Source: Zhengella mangrovi (lineage in GTDB: Bacteria; Pseudomonadota; Alphaproteobacteria; Rhizobiales; Rhizobiaceae). Taken from it: a DNA stretch of 64,000 nt. How positions within the stretch are numbered: position 1 is the stretch's first letter; each line of letters opens with the position of its first letter. This document shows positions 53,347 to 61,458 of this stretch, piece after piece. Location of the stretch: positions 62,001 through 126,000 of the forward strand of contig NZ_PDVP01000011.1 of assembly GCF_002727065.1 (NCBI RefSeq), read 5' to 3'. The translations under genes and the position numbers were made by a program. A model generated the notes under the pieces. That model worked only from the letters and a program-made list of their open reading frames with translations, did not search any database and had not been told where the DNA came from.

Positions 53347-54529
53347 TCGCTCCCCGGTCGGCGTCGGCGTCATTGGCCTCGGGCGCGGCTTCGTGCTCAT
53401 GCTGGCGGCCTTCCGTGCCGACCCGCGGCTGAACCTCGTGGCGGCCTGTGCGCCGCGGGAAGCGTCCCGAGCGGCGTTCCGGGCCGAATTCGGTGGCAAG
53501 GCCTATGGCGACGTGGAAAGCCTTTGCGCCGATCCGGCGGTGGAGATCGTCTACGTCGCCACGCCGCACCAGATGCATGCAGACCACGTGATCGCGGCCG
53601 CCAGGGCCGGCAAGCACGTGCTGGTGGACAAGCCGCTGGCCATCACGATGGACGATGGCGCGCGCATGGTGGCGGCCTGCCGGGATGCCGGCGTGCACCT
53701 GGTCGTCGGGCCGAGCCACAGTTTTGACGCGCCGGTGGCGCTCGCCCGCCGGCTGATCGAAAGCGGTGACTTCGGCCAGGTGCGGATGATCAATGCCTTC
53801 AATTACACCGATTTCCTCTACCGGCCGCGGCGGCCGGAGGAGTTGCGCACCGAGACGGGCGGCGGCGTTCTGTTCTCGCAAGGCATCCACCAGATCGACA
53901 TCGTCCGGCTGCTGGCCGGGGGCATGGGCGAGCAGGTTTATGCCATGACCGGGCGCTGGGACCCGGACCGGCCGACAGAGGGCGCCTACAGCGCGCTCGT
54001 CTCCTTCGCCGGCGGCGCATTTGCCACGCTCACCTATTCCGGTTACGCGCATTTCGACAGCGACGCGTGGATGGGCTGGACCGGGGAACTCGGAAACGCG
54101 AAGGACGAGACGAGCCATGGCGACGCGCGGCGCAAGCTGGCAGCCATCGCCTCGCCGGACGAGGAAGTCCGGCTGAAGACCGCGCGCACCTACGGATCCG
54201 GCGACATGCCGAAACCGGCGACGCGGCACGAGCATTTCGGCCCGGTCATCGTATCCTGCGACCGGGCGGACCTGCGGCTGACCCCGGAGGGGGTGCATGT
54301 GCACGGTGACACGGAACGCCGGTTCATCGCGGCGCCGGATCTCGTCTACCCGCGCAAGGAGATCACCGATGCCATCGTGGCGACCGTGCGCGACGGCGAA
54401 CCGCCGGTCCAGACCGGCGCCTGGGGGCTGGCCAGCCTGGAGATCTGCCATGCCATCCTCTCGGCGGCGCAAACCGGCATGCCTGTCAGGCTGAACCATC
54501 AAACGAACGTGGAGGGCAAGGCGCCATGA
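53336..54529 (+). CDS. pht4: Gfo/Idh/MocA-family 4,5-dihydro-4,5-dihydroxyphthalate dehydrogenase
   Basis: This 397-residue protein has a Gfo/Idh/MocA Rossmann domain (VGVGVIGLGRG) and the EKP-like motif VDKPLAITMDDGARM. In phthalate pathways of Gram-negative bacteria the cis-dihydrodiol dehydrogenase Pht4 belongs to this family and oxidises the diol to 4,5-dihydroxyphthalate with NAD+. The gene lies between reductase and decarboxylase genes, exactly as expected. It starts with TTG inside the end of the reductase gene and overlaps the decarboxylase ATG by four bases. Confidence 0.87.
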   Translation: MTSDRSPVGVGVIGLGRGFVLMLAAFRADPRLNLVAACAPREASRAAFRAEFGGKAYGDVESLCADPAVEIVYVATPHQMHADHVIAAARAGKHVLVDKPLAITMDDGARMVAACRDAGVHLVVGPSHSFDAPVALARRLIESGDFGQVRMINAFNYTDFLYRPRRPEELRTETGGGVLFSQGIHQIDIVRLLAGGMGEQVYAMTGRWDPDRPTEGAYSALVSFAGGAFATLTYSGYAHFDSDAWMGWTGELGNAKDETSHGDARRKLAAIASPDEEVRLKTARTYGSGDMPKPATRHEHFGPVIVSCDRADLRLTPEGVHVHGDTERRFIAAPDLVYPRKEITDAIVATVRDGEPPVQTGAWGLASLEICHAILSAAQTGMPVRLNHQTNVEGKAP

Positions 54530-55518
54530 GCGACCTGAGACTGTCGATCGCAATGGGGGACTACGACCGGACGCGGGCGATTCATGACGGACGGGTGAAG
54601 ATCGACGGCGTCGACCCGATCACCATGCTGCTGTCGCCGGAAGAGATGTTCTTCCGGGCCTTCCGCCACCAGGCCTTCGACGTTTCCGAACTGTCGATCT
54701 CGTCCTACTCGATCTCGGTGGCGCGGGGCGACCCGCACTACATCGCCATCCCGGTCTTCCTGTCGCGCGCCTTCCGGCACACGTCGATCTACGTTCGCAA
54801 GGACCGGGGCATCTTCACGCCGGAGGATCTCAGGGGAAAACGGATCGGCATTGCCGAGTACCAGCTTTCCGCAAATGTCTGGTTCCGGGGCATCCTCGAG
54901 GACGAATACGGAGTGAAGCCGTCGGAGATCGGCTGGGTGCGCGGCGGCATGAACACGGCCGGCCGGCCCGAGAAGATCAAGGTCACCCTGCCGCCGGACA
55001 TCCGGATGAGCGAGGCACCGGAAGGCGGGACGCTGAACCAGATGCTGATCGACGGCCAGATCGACGGGTTCGTCGGGCCGCGTGCGCCGCGCTGTTTCGA
55101 CGAGGGGCATCCCGAGATCGGCCGCCTGTTCGCCGACACGGTGGCGGAGGCGGAAGCCTATTTCCGGAAGACGCGGATCTTCCCGATCATGCATGTGCTT
55201 GGCCTGCGGCGCAGCCTCGCGGACCGCCATCCCTGGTTGCCGGGCGCGCTGCTCAAGGCCTTCGGCCAGGCCAAGCAGGTGGCCGACGAGGCGCTGTCGG
55301 ACACGTCGGCGACGAAGGTGACCATGCCCTTCGTGGAAGACAACCTGGCCCGCGCACGGGCGCTGATGGGGCGCGACTTCTGGCCCTACGGGCTCGATGC
55401 CAACCGCGCGGTGCTCGAAACCTTCCTGCGTTACCACCATGCCCAGGGCCTGTCGCCGCGCAAGGTCGAGGTGGACGAACTGTTCCACCCCGCCACGGTG
55501 GAAGCCTACAGCCTGTGA
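54526..55518 (+). CDS. pht5: 4,5-dihydroxyphthalate decarboxylase
   Basis: This 330-residue protein has the periplasmic-binding-protein fold used by Pht5 decarboxylases. It contains AMGDYDRTRAIHDGRVKIDG, SELSISSYSISVARGD and RAFRHTSIYVRKDRGI, all typical. It lacks a signal peptide, so it is a cytosolic enzyme and not a transport protein. It removes one carboxyl group from 4,5-dihydroxyphthalate to give protocatechuate, completing the route begun by Pht3/Pht2 and Pht4. It overlaps pht4 by four bases and is followed at once by a small unrecognised gene. Confidence 0.92.
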   Translation: MSDLRLSIAMGDYDRTRAIHDGRVKIDGVDPITMLLSPEEMFFRAFRHQAFDVSELSISSYSISVARGDPHYIAIPVFLSRAFRHTSIYVRKDRGIFTPEDLRGKRIGIAEYQLSANVWFRGILEDEYGVKPSEIGWVRGGMNTAGRPEKIKVTLPPDIRMSEAPEGGTLNQMLIDGQIDGFVGPRAPRCFDEGHPEIGRLFADTVAEAEAYFRKTRIFPIMHVLGLRRSLADRHPWLPGALLKAFGQAKQVADEALSDTSATKVTMPFVEDNLARARALMGRDFWPYGLDANRAVLETFLRYHHAQGLSPRKVEVDELFHPATVEAYSL

Positions 55519-55529
55519 AAGGAAGCGGC

Positions 55530-55979
55530 GTGAAGCTCGTTCCCGGTGACATCGTCGAAATCGAGACGCCCGGCGGCCCTGCCCATGTCCAGGTGATACA
55601 CGATCACCCGTCCTACCCGGAGGTGGTGCGGGTACTGACGGGCCTGCAGACCGCGCGGCCGGCCGACCTGGAAGCGCTGGCGCGCCAGGAGACCCGGTTC
55701 ATCGCCATGCTGCCGCTGGGGCGTGCGCTGGAGACGGGAAGGGTTCGCGGGACGCGGCTCGGGACCGCCGCCATTCCCGCCGAATGCAAGGCGTTTCCGA
55801 CCTTCCGCATGCCGATCCGCGACCGGCAGGGCAACGTCGTCTACTGGTGGCTGTGGGACGGCGAGGGGCTGAGCCACGCGGGCGACCTGACGGCGGAGCA
55901 GGCGCTGCTGCCGATCCGCGAGGTCATGCCGGCGGAGACCTTCGTGGCCCGCCTGGCCGGGGGCCTGGACGAAACCTAG
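55530..55979 (+). CDS. Uncharacterised protein attached to the phthalate operon
   Basis: I do not recognise this 149-residue protein. The first 35 residues (VPGDIVEIETPGGPAHVQVI) look like a small beta-barrel, and a later strand reads VVYWWLWDGEGL. It has no signal peptide or membrane helix. An SH3-like barrel of the Imm26 kind is one possibility, but unsupported. The GTG at 55530 has AAAGGA seven bases upstream; another GTG at 55515 overlaps the pht5 stop. It is clearly co-transcribed with pht2-pht4-pht5, so a helper, sensor or uptake-linked role in phthalate use is possible. Its stop CTAG is shared with the convergent MarR gene. Confidence 0.7.
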   Translation: MKLVPGDIVEIETPGGPAHVQVIHDHPSYPEVVRVLTGLQTARPADLEALARQETRFIAMLPLGRALETGRVRGTRLGTAAIPAECKAFPTFRMPIRDRQGNVVYWWLWDGEGLSHAGDLTAEQALLPIREVMPAETFVARLAGGLDET

Positions 55980-56485
55980 TCTTCCTGCCGCACCGTTTCG
56001 GTGTCGTCCATGCAGGCCAGGAGGTTGTCCTGGACGGCCTTGAGATGGCCGAGAAAGGCGCGCCGCTCCTCGCCGGTGAACCCGGCGACGGAATCCTCCA
56101 CGACCTGGCGGGCCAGCGGCATCAGTTCGCGCCGCAGCGCATGGCCGCGGCGGGTCAGGTAGATGTTGATCTTGCGGCGGTCGTCGGCATTCTTGACGCG
56201 GCGGACCAGGCCCCGGCGCTCCATCGACTTAATGGCGGTGAGGGTCGTCGGTTCCATCGTGCCGACGACGAGGGACAATTCGCGCTGCGTCAGGCCGTCC
56301 TGGTGCCAGAGGGCACGCAGGAAGTACCACATGCCGGGCGTGACGCCGTAGGGCTCGATCTTGAGCTGGAGGTAGCGCTGGAGAAGCCGCTGGGTCTGGC
56401 GGACCTGGTAGCCGACACTGTCGTCAAACGGCAGGATCGCGTCATCTGTGACCTGCTGCCCCGGTCTCCTGTCGCTTTCATCCAT
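55976..56485 (-). CDS. MarR-family transcriptional regulator of the phthalate block
   Basis: This 169-residue winged-helix regulator has LTQRELSLVVGTMEPTTLTAIKSMERRGLVRRVKNADDRRKINIYLT, the typical MarR recognition helix and wing. It is the only regulator gene between the phthalate operon and the TAXI-TRAP genes. It is therefore the best candidate to bind the four TTAG-N4-CTAA sites in this region. No such site is seen before its own start. The inducer is probably phthalate or a pathway intermediate, by analogy. Confidence 0.87.
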   Translation of the reverse strand: MDESDRRPGQQVTDDAILPFDDSVGYQVRQTQRLLQRYLQLKIEPYGVTPGMWYFLRALWHQDGLTQRELSLVVGTMEPTTLTAIKSMERRGLVRRVKNADDRRKINIYLTRRGHALRRELMPLARQVVEDSVAGFTGEERRAFLGHLKAVQDNLLACMDDTETVRQED

Positions 56486-56547
56486 GCTTCGTGTTCCCTT
56501 CGTCGACGCGGTTTACTGCGCTTCGGGGACCGCCGCAATCCTCGGGC

Positions 56548-58467
56548 CTATTCTCCGGCCTTGGGCTCCGCGGCCATGGCCGGTGGCCTGGCGGTCATCC
56601 GGGCGACGAGGGCCGCCGCGCCCACGAGGGCGAGGGCGATGGCCGCCGTCAGGTAGCCGGCCGCCAGGAACAGGAGGCCTGCAGCGAAAAGGGCGAGGCG
56701 CACGAGGACGGGCAGGTGCCGGTTCCAGAATCCTTCCACCGCGATGGCCACGCAGACGAGGCCGGCGACGGCATTGATCGTGGTGTAGACGATCTCCCAG
56801 ACGCTGCCCTGGAGCAGGAGGCCGTGGTTGTAGACGAAGCAGAAGGGAATGAGGAAGGCGCCGATGGCGATCTTCACCGACTGCGCGGCGATCTTGAGCG
56901 GATTCTCGTCGGCGATGGCACTGGCGGCATAGGCCGCGACCGCAACCGGCGGGGTGAGCGCCGACATGACGGCGAAATAGAGCAGGAAAAGGTGGCCGGG
57001 CAGGTCCGCCACGCCGAGCGACCGCATCACCGGCGAGATCAGCACGGCCGCCAGGATATAGGCGCTGGGCGTGGGCATGCCCATGCCGAGCAGGGTCGTC
57101 AGGAGCGCGGCGATGGTCAGCGACGAGAAGAGATCGGCGCCCGACAGCAAGAAAACCAGCGCGCTGAACTTGGAGGCCAGGCCGGTCATGGTGATGCCGC
57201 CGATGACGAGACCGGCGGCGGCGCAGGCACCCGCGACGGGGACCGTGCGCAGGCTGGTCTCGGCCAGGATGTTGTAGATCTTGGCCGGCGACAGGCGCGT
57301 CCTGGAGCGGAACAGCGAGACCACGAAGACCGCCGTGACGCCATAAACCGCGGCGTATGTGGGCGTGTAGCCATCGACCAGCGCCCAGGTGATGGCGGCG
57401 AGCGGGATGATGAACAGGCCGCCCTCGCGCATGGTGATCCTCAGCGTGGGGATCTCGGAGCGGTCGACGCCGGCCAGCTTGTTGCGCTTGGCGCGCAGGT
57501 GAACCTGCAGGTAGATCGGCACATAGTAGAGCAGTGCCGGGATGAGCGCGGCAAAGGCGATGTCGACATAATCGATGCCGGTATACTCGGCCATGATGAA
57601 GGCCGCCGCCCCCATGACTGGGGGCAGGAGGCTGCCACCGGTGGACGCCGCGACCTCGACGGCGCCGGCAAAGGTGGCGCGGTAGCCCATCTTCTTCATC
57701 ATCGGGATGGTGACGGCGCCGGTGGTCACGACGTCGGAGGTCGGGCTGCCCGAGATGGTGCCGTAAAGTCCGGAGGAGATGACCGCGATCTTGGCGGGGC
57801 CGCCAGGCGACTTGCCGGTCAGATAGGCGGCGAGGTTGTAGAAGAAGATCGAGCCGCCGGCGGCTGAAAGCGTGGTCCCGAACAGGACGAAGAGGAAGGC
57901 GTAGGTGGCTGCGACGCGCAGCGGAACGCCGAACAGGCCGTCGGTGGTGAAGACGATGATGTCGAGGAAATGGGTGTAGGAAATCTCGCCGTGGCCCAGA
58001 ACGCCGCCGAGGCGGTCGCCGAACAGGTTGTAGGCCAGGAAGACGAGCACGATCAGGGTGAGGCCGACGCCGACGGTGCGACGCATGGCCTCGATCGTCA
58101 GCAGGAGGATGATCGTGGCAAAGGTCACGTCGGCCGTCGAGAGGGGATCGAGCAGCGTGATGCGCTGGGCGATCATGTCGGCCTGCGACACGAAGTAGAC
58201 GCCGGTCACGGCGGCGAGCAGCGCGAAAAGCCAGTCATAGAACGGGATCTTGTGGCGGTCCGAATTCGCGGTCGGGCCGATCAGGACGAAGGTGAGCGCG
58301 AGCATCAGTGACAGGAACGTCATGATGAGCGACAGGGTGTCAGCCCGCGAGAAGGCGGCCGCGTAGACGGTCCACACAGCGGTACCGGCAGCAAATGCCT
58401 TGACGGCATGGCCGACCAGTCCACCCGGCGAGCGTCGCGCCCCGGTGTCGAAAAAGATGTTGAGCAT
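56548..58467 (-). CDS. TRAP transporter fused permease (TAXI system)
   Basis: This protein of about 639 residues has roughly eighteen helices and fuses the small (DctQ-like) and large (DctM-like) permeases, as is usual for TAXI-type TRAP systems. Signature segments are SGLYGTISGSPTSDVVTTGA and GGSLLPPVMGAAAFIMAE. It works with the TAXI receptor gene just upstream. The ATG at 58467 is chosen; a GTG at 58497 is also open, and neither has a clear ribosome site. Position beside the phthalate genes suggests phthalate or a related acid as cargo. Confidence 0.9.
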   Translation of the reverse strand: MLNIFFDTGARRSPGGLVGHAVKAFAAGTAVWTVYAAAFSRADTLSLIMTFLSLMLALTFVLIGPTANSDRHKIPFYDWLFALLAAVTGVYFVSQADMIAQRITLLDPLSTADVTFATIILLLTIEAMRRTVGVGLTLIVLVFLAYNLFGDRLGGVLGHGEISYTHFLDIIVFTTDGLFGVPLRVAATYAFLFVLFGTTLSAAGGSIFFYNLAAYLTGKSPGGPAKIAVISSGLYGTISGSPTSDVVTTGAVTIPMMKKMGYRATFAGAVEVAASTGGSLLPPVMGAAAFIMAEYTGIDYVDIAFAALIPALLYYVPIYLQVHLRAKRNKLAGVDRSEIPTLRITMREGGLFIIPLAAITWALVDGYTPTYAAVYGVTAVFVVSLFRSRTRLSPAKIYNILAETSLRTVPVAGACAAAGLVIGGITMTGLASKFSALVFLLSGADLFSSLTIAALLTTLLGMGMPTPSAYILAAVLISPVMRSLGVADLPGHLFLLYFAVMSALTPPVAVAAYAASAIADENPLKIAAQSVKIAIGAFLIPFCFVYNHGLLLQGSVWEIVYTTINAVAGLVCVAIAVEGFWNRHLPVLVRLALFAAGLLFLAAGYLTAAIALALVGAAALVARMTARPPAMAAEPKAGE

Positions 58468-58549
58468 GGGATTGCGTGCCGTTTCCTGCCCGATCACAAG
58501 GAACGGCGACGCCGGGACACATCATGTATCCGGCGCCGCCATCGCAGGA

Positions 58550-59539
58550 TCAGTAGCCTGCTTCCTCGTACACCTTCTTCGCCGCCGGATGATACGGCAC
58601 GGTCTTCGCGCCGGCCATCAGCTTGACGTCGAGCGGAGCCATGGCCTTGTGGACGCCATTGAGTTGGTCGACGTTGTCGACGAGCGCCTTGGCGATGTCA
58701 TGCACCATGGCCTCATCGGCATCGGCGCGCACGAAGAGCTGGGCGGAGACCGTCACCGTCAGCACATCCTGGTCGGTCCAGTCATAGGCCTCGTTCTTGA
58801 TCGTGTAGGGCTTGATGTCCCATTCGTCGATCACGGTCTTGGCCGTCTCCTCGGTGATCGGCAGCAGCTTGACGTCGATCGAGGAGGCCAGTTCGCGGAT
58901 GGAGCTGTGGTTGACGAAGAGCGAGTTGAGGATCATGTCGATACGCCGGTCGCGCATGAGATCGCCCTGCTCGCCGGAGGCAGCGAACTGCACGTCGCCG
59001 CCCCAGGACTTGATGTTGTCGGGGCTCGCACCGATCGCGTTGAGCATGGATTCGCCGACCGAGCTGACGATGTTGCCGCGCTTGTTGAGGGCGATGCGGA
59101 TCGGCAGCTTCTGGGCAGCGATGTCCTCCAGCCTGGTGACGTTGTGCTCCTTGGCATAATCGGCGTTGATGATCGCCTGCATCGGCGCCCAGGTGTAGAG
59201 CTGGGCCACGGTGGCCATGGAGGTGATCGGCGCCTGGAACGGCGGCTTGCCGCCGATGGCGAGCTTGGCCTCGGCGTCGTGGATAATGGCCAGGTCGCAC
59301 TGGCCCTTGTCGAGCAGGGCGACGTTGGCGAGACCGCCGCCGGACGTCTGGTAGGTGACGGTCGAACCGGGGAAGGCCTTCTTGACGGCGGCATCGACTC
59401 CGGCGCCAAGCAGGCTCCACAGGCCGCCGGGGCTCGCACCGCACAGGGTGAGATTATAGGTCTTGGCCTCGGCACCACCGGTGACCAGAAGCATCATGGC
59501 GGCGGCGCCGGCAAGGGCGCCCGCAATTGTCTTTTTCAT
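58550..59539 (-). CDS. TAXI-family TRAP solute receptor
   Basis: This 329-residue periplasmic receptor has a signal peptide ending near GGAEAKTY and the TAXI family pattern (GASPGGLWSLLGAGVDAAVKK, TSGGGLANVALLDKGQCDLA). It hands its ligand to the fused permease encoded downstream. GGGAGGAATCA precedes the ATG. A TTAG-N4-CTAA palindrome lies 26 bases upstream, the same motif as before the phthalate oxygenase and reductase, tying this transporter to phthalate uptake. The ligand itself is inferred. Confidence 0.9.
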   Translation of the reverse strand: MKKTIAGALAGAAAMMLLVTGGAEAKTYNLTLCGASPGGLWSLLGAGVDAAVKKAFPGSTVTYQTSGGGLANVALLDKGQCDLAIIHDAEAKLAIGGKPPFQAPITSMATVAQLYTWAPMQAIINADYAKEHNVTRLEDIAAQKLPIRIALNKRGNIVSSVGESMLNAIGASPDNIKSWGGDVQFAASGEQGDLMRDRRIDMILNSLFVNHSSIRELASSIDVKLLPITEETAKTVIDEWDIKPYTIKNEAYDWTDQDVLTVTVSAQLFVRADADEAMVHDIAKALVDNVDQLNGVHKAMAPLDVKLMAGAKTVPYHPAAKKVYEEAGY

Positions 59540-59564
59540 TGATTCCTCCCACTATCGGCAATCA

Positions 59565-59576
59565 TTAGATTGCTAA
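59565..59576. promoter_or_regulatory. TTAG-N4-CTAA operator before the TAXI receptor gene
   Basis: TTAGATTGCTAA sits 26 bases upstream of the receptor start. It overlaps a second inverted repeat GCAATC-ATTA-GATTGC (59558-59573). Confidence 0.6.
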
Positions 59577-59677
59577 CTGTTTCAGGATATGGCGCTGAAA
59601 TCCGATCTGTCAATCGCGTTTGCCAGCATTTGACGGCGGCTCGACAGCGCTTGCGAAACGGGATATAGCCGCAATCC

Positions 59678-59689
59678 TTAGAAGACTAA
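59678..59689. promoter_or_regulatory. TTAG-N4-CTAA operator before the DMT-transporter gene
   Basis: TTAGAAGACTAA, extended to CTTAG-AAGA-CTAAG, lies 70 bases before the DMT gene start and about 139 bases from the TAXI receptor start. It could serve either divergent promoter. Confidence 0.55.
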
Positions 59690-59758
59690 GAAACGGGAGG
59701 GGCCAGGTCGTTCGCGACCGCCAGCAGCGATGACGGGATTTCCTCCGGCGGTGCCCCA

Positions 59759-60676
59759 TTGACCGGCGAACTGCTCGCGCTTGCCGCCGCCTTTTCCTTC
59801 GGGCTTTCCAGTGTCGCCATCGCGAAGGGAGCGAAAACGAGCAGCGGCGAAAGCGGCGTCCTGCTGTCGGCCATCGCCACCGGCCTGTTCGCCGGGCTTG
59901 CCTGGGCCCTGTTCCCGGGCACGGCGGGGACCGGCGGGGGCAGTGGCGGCTTCTGGTTCTCGATCCTGTGGTTTGCCGGGTCCGGCCTGCTGGCGACGGT
60001 GGGCGGGCGCATCACCATGTTCAAGTCGATCGAATTCGCCGGCGTCATCCGGGCCTCCACGACACGGCGCCTGATGCCCTTCCTGTCGGTGCCGCTGGCC
60101 TGGCTGATCCTGGACGAGCGGATTTCGGGCATCGCCGCGGCAGGCATGGTGCTGATCGCGGTCAGCTTCGTGCTGCTCTACTGGGAGAACCGGTCCAGCA
60201 TCCGGATCACCACGGACAACCCGGCGCGGCGCGCCATGATCTCGCGCGGGCTGGGTTTCGGGATCGCCTCGGCCTTCCTCTACGCGCTGAGCTTCATCGC
60301 CCGCAAGTTCGGGCTGGAACAGTACGCAAATCCGTTCTTCGGTGCCTTCGCGGGATCGCTGACGGCGCTCGTCTTCTACGGCGTCGCGGCGCTGGTCAAC
60401 CGGCACTACCGGGCCGTCGTGGCCGGCGTGCTTTCGATGCCCAACCCGTGGCAGGTGCTGGCGGCCGTGCTGATGGCGGCCGGGCAGATCTCGCAGTTTG
60501 CCGCACTGATGCTGACCGGAGTCGGGCGCGTTGCCTTCATCAATTCCATCGAGGTCTACATCTCGGCGGTGCTCGCCGTGGCCGTGTTCCGGACGGAACC
60601 GATGCCGGGGAAAACCATCATTGCCGCCACCGTCCTGGCGACCATCGGGGTCATCCTGATGTCGGTCCTGGGCTGA
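59759..60676 (+). CDS. EamA/DMT-superfamily membrane transporter
   Basis: This 305-residue protein has ten hydrophobic helices in two EamA halves, with RITMFKSIEFAGVIRAST in the first and NSIEVYISAVLAVAVFRTEPMPG in the second. Family members export or import small metabolites. The only in-frame start is a TTG at 59759. It precedes a class II aldolase-family gene by 32 bases and follows a TTAG-N4-CTAA operator, so it belongs to the phthalate-responsive block. It may export an aromatic intermediate. The cargo is unknown. Confidence 0.85.
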   Translation: MTGELLALAAAFSFGLSSVAIAKGAKTSSGESGVLLSAIATGLFAGLAWALFPGTAGTGGGSGGFWFSILWFAGSGLLATVGGRITMFKSIEFAGVIRASTTRRLMPFLSVPLAWLILDERISGIAAAGMVLIAVSFVLLYWENRSSIRITTDNPARRAMISRGLGFGIASAFLYALSFIARKFGLEQYANPFFGAFAGSLTALVFYGVAALVNRHYRAVVAGVLSMPNPWQVLAAVLMAAGQISQFAALMLTGVGRVAFINSIEVYISAVLAVAVFRTEPMPGKTIIAATVLATIGVILMSVLG

Positions 60677-60708
60677 GGCAGGCAAGAAAAAAAGGAAGGG
60701 AGAAAACC

Positions 60709-61434
60709 ATGCATGAAGACGACCTGAAGGACAATGCGATCAAGGACCTGGTGATCGCCAACCGGATCCTGGCGCGCGAAGGCGTGATCGACGGGTTCGG
60801 CCATGTCAGCGTGCGCCACCCGACCAATCCCGACCGCTTCCTGCTGTCGCGGTCGCGCAGCCCGGAGGTCGTCACGCGAGACGACATCATGGAGTTCGAA
60901 CTCGATGGCACCCTGGTCTCCGAGGACCACCGCCGCCCCTATGCCGAGCGGTTCATCCACGGGGCCATCTACATGGCGCGCCCGGAAGTGAACTCGGTTT
61001 CGCACCACCACGCCCCGGCCGTGATCCCGTTCTCGCTGACCGACGTGCCGCTGCGGCCGGTCTTCCACATGGCCTCGGTCATGGGCGCCGACGTGCCCGT
61101 CTGGGACAGCCAGGCGGAATTCGGCGACACCAACATGCTGGTCGATTCGCTGGAGATGGGGCATTCGCTGGCCCGGACGCTGGGCGCCAACGCAGCCGGC
61201 CTGCTGCGCGGCCACGGAGCGGTGTGTGCGGCTGCGAACCTCAAGGCCATCTGCATGGTCTCGATCTACATGCGCGACAATGCCGAACTGATCCTCAAGA
61301 CGCTGCCGCTCGGACAGCCGGGCTACCTGTCGCCCGGCGAGATCGCCAAGGCCTCGGCCATGCTGTCCGGCGACATGCCGCGGGCGCGCGCCTGGGACTA
61401 CTGGACGGCGCGGGCCGGTTTCCGCGGCCTCTAG
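60709..61434 (+). CDS. Class II aldolase/adducin-family protein
   Basis: This 241-residue protein has the class II aldolase fold. Zinc-binding His residues are visible in NSVSHHHAPAVIPF and in LLRGHGAVCAA, with AERFIHGAIYMARPEV between. The family contains fuculose- and ribulose-phosphate aldolases but also decarboxylases of hydroxylated aromatic acids, including 3,4-dihydroxyphthalate decarboxylase of actinobacteria. In this phthalate neighbourhood a role as an aromatic decarboxylase or aldolase for a ring-cleavage product fits better than sugar metabolism. GGAAGGGAG precedes the ATG. It forms an operon with the DMT gene. Confidence 0.85.
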   Translation: MHEDDLKDNAIKDLVIANRILAREGVIDGFGHVSVRHPTNPDRFLLSRSRSPEVVTRDDIMEFELDGTLVSEDHRRPYAERFIHGAIYMARPEVNSVSHHHAPAVIPFSLTDVPLRPVFHMASVMGADVPVWDSQAEFGDTNMLVDSLEMGHSLARTLGANAAGLLRGHGAVCAAANLKAICMVSIYMRDNAELILKTLPLGQPGYLSPGEIAKASAMLSGDMPRARAWDYWTARAGFRGL

Positions 61435-61458
61435 GGCATAGCCGCCGGCAGACCGGTG

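Noticed and set aside
54526-55518. Reading pht5 as an ABC substrate-binding protein
   Set aside because: The fold is shared, but there is no signal peptide, and the position after pht4 and the family motifs fit 4,5-dihydroxyphthalate decarboxylase.
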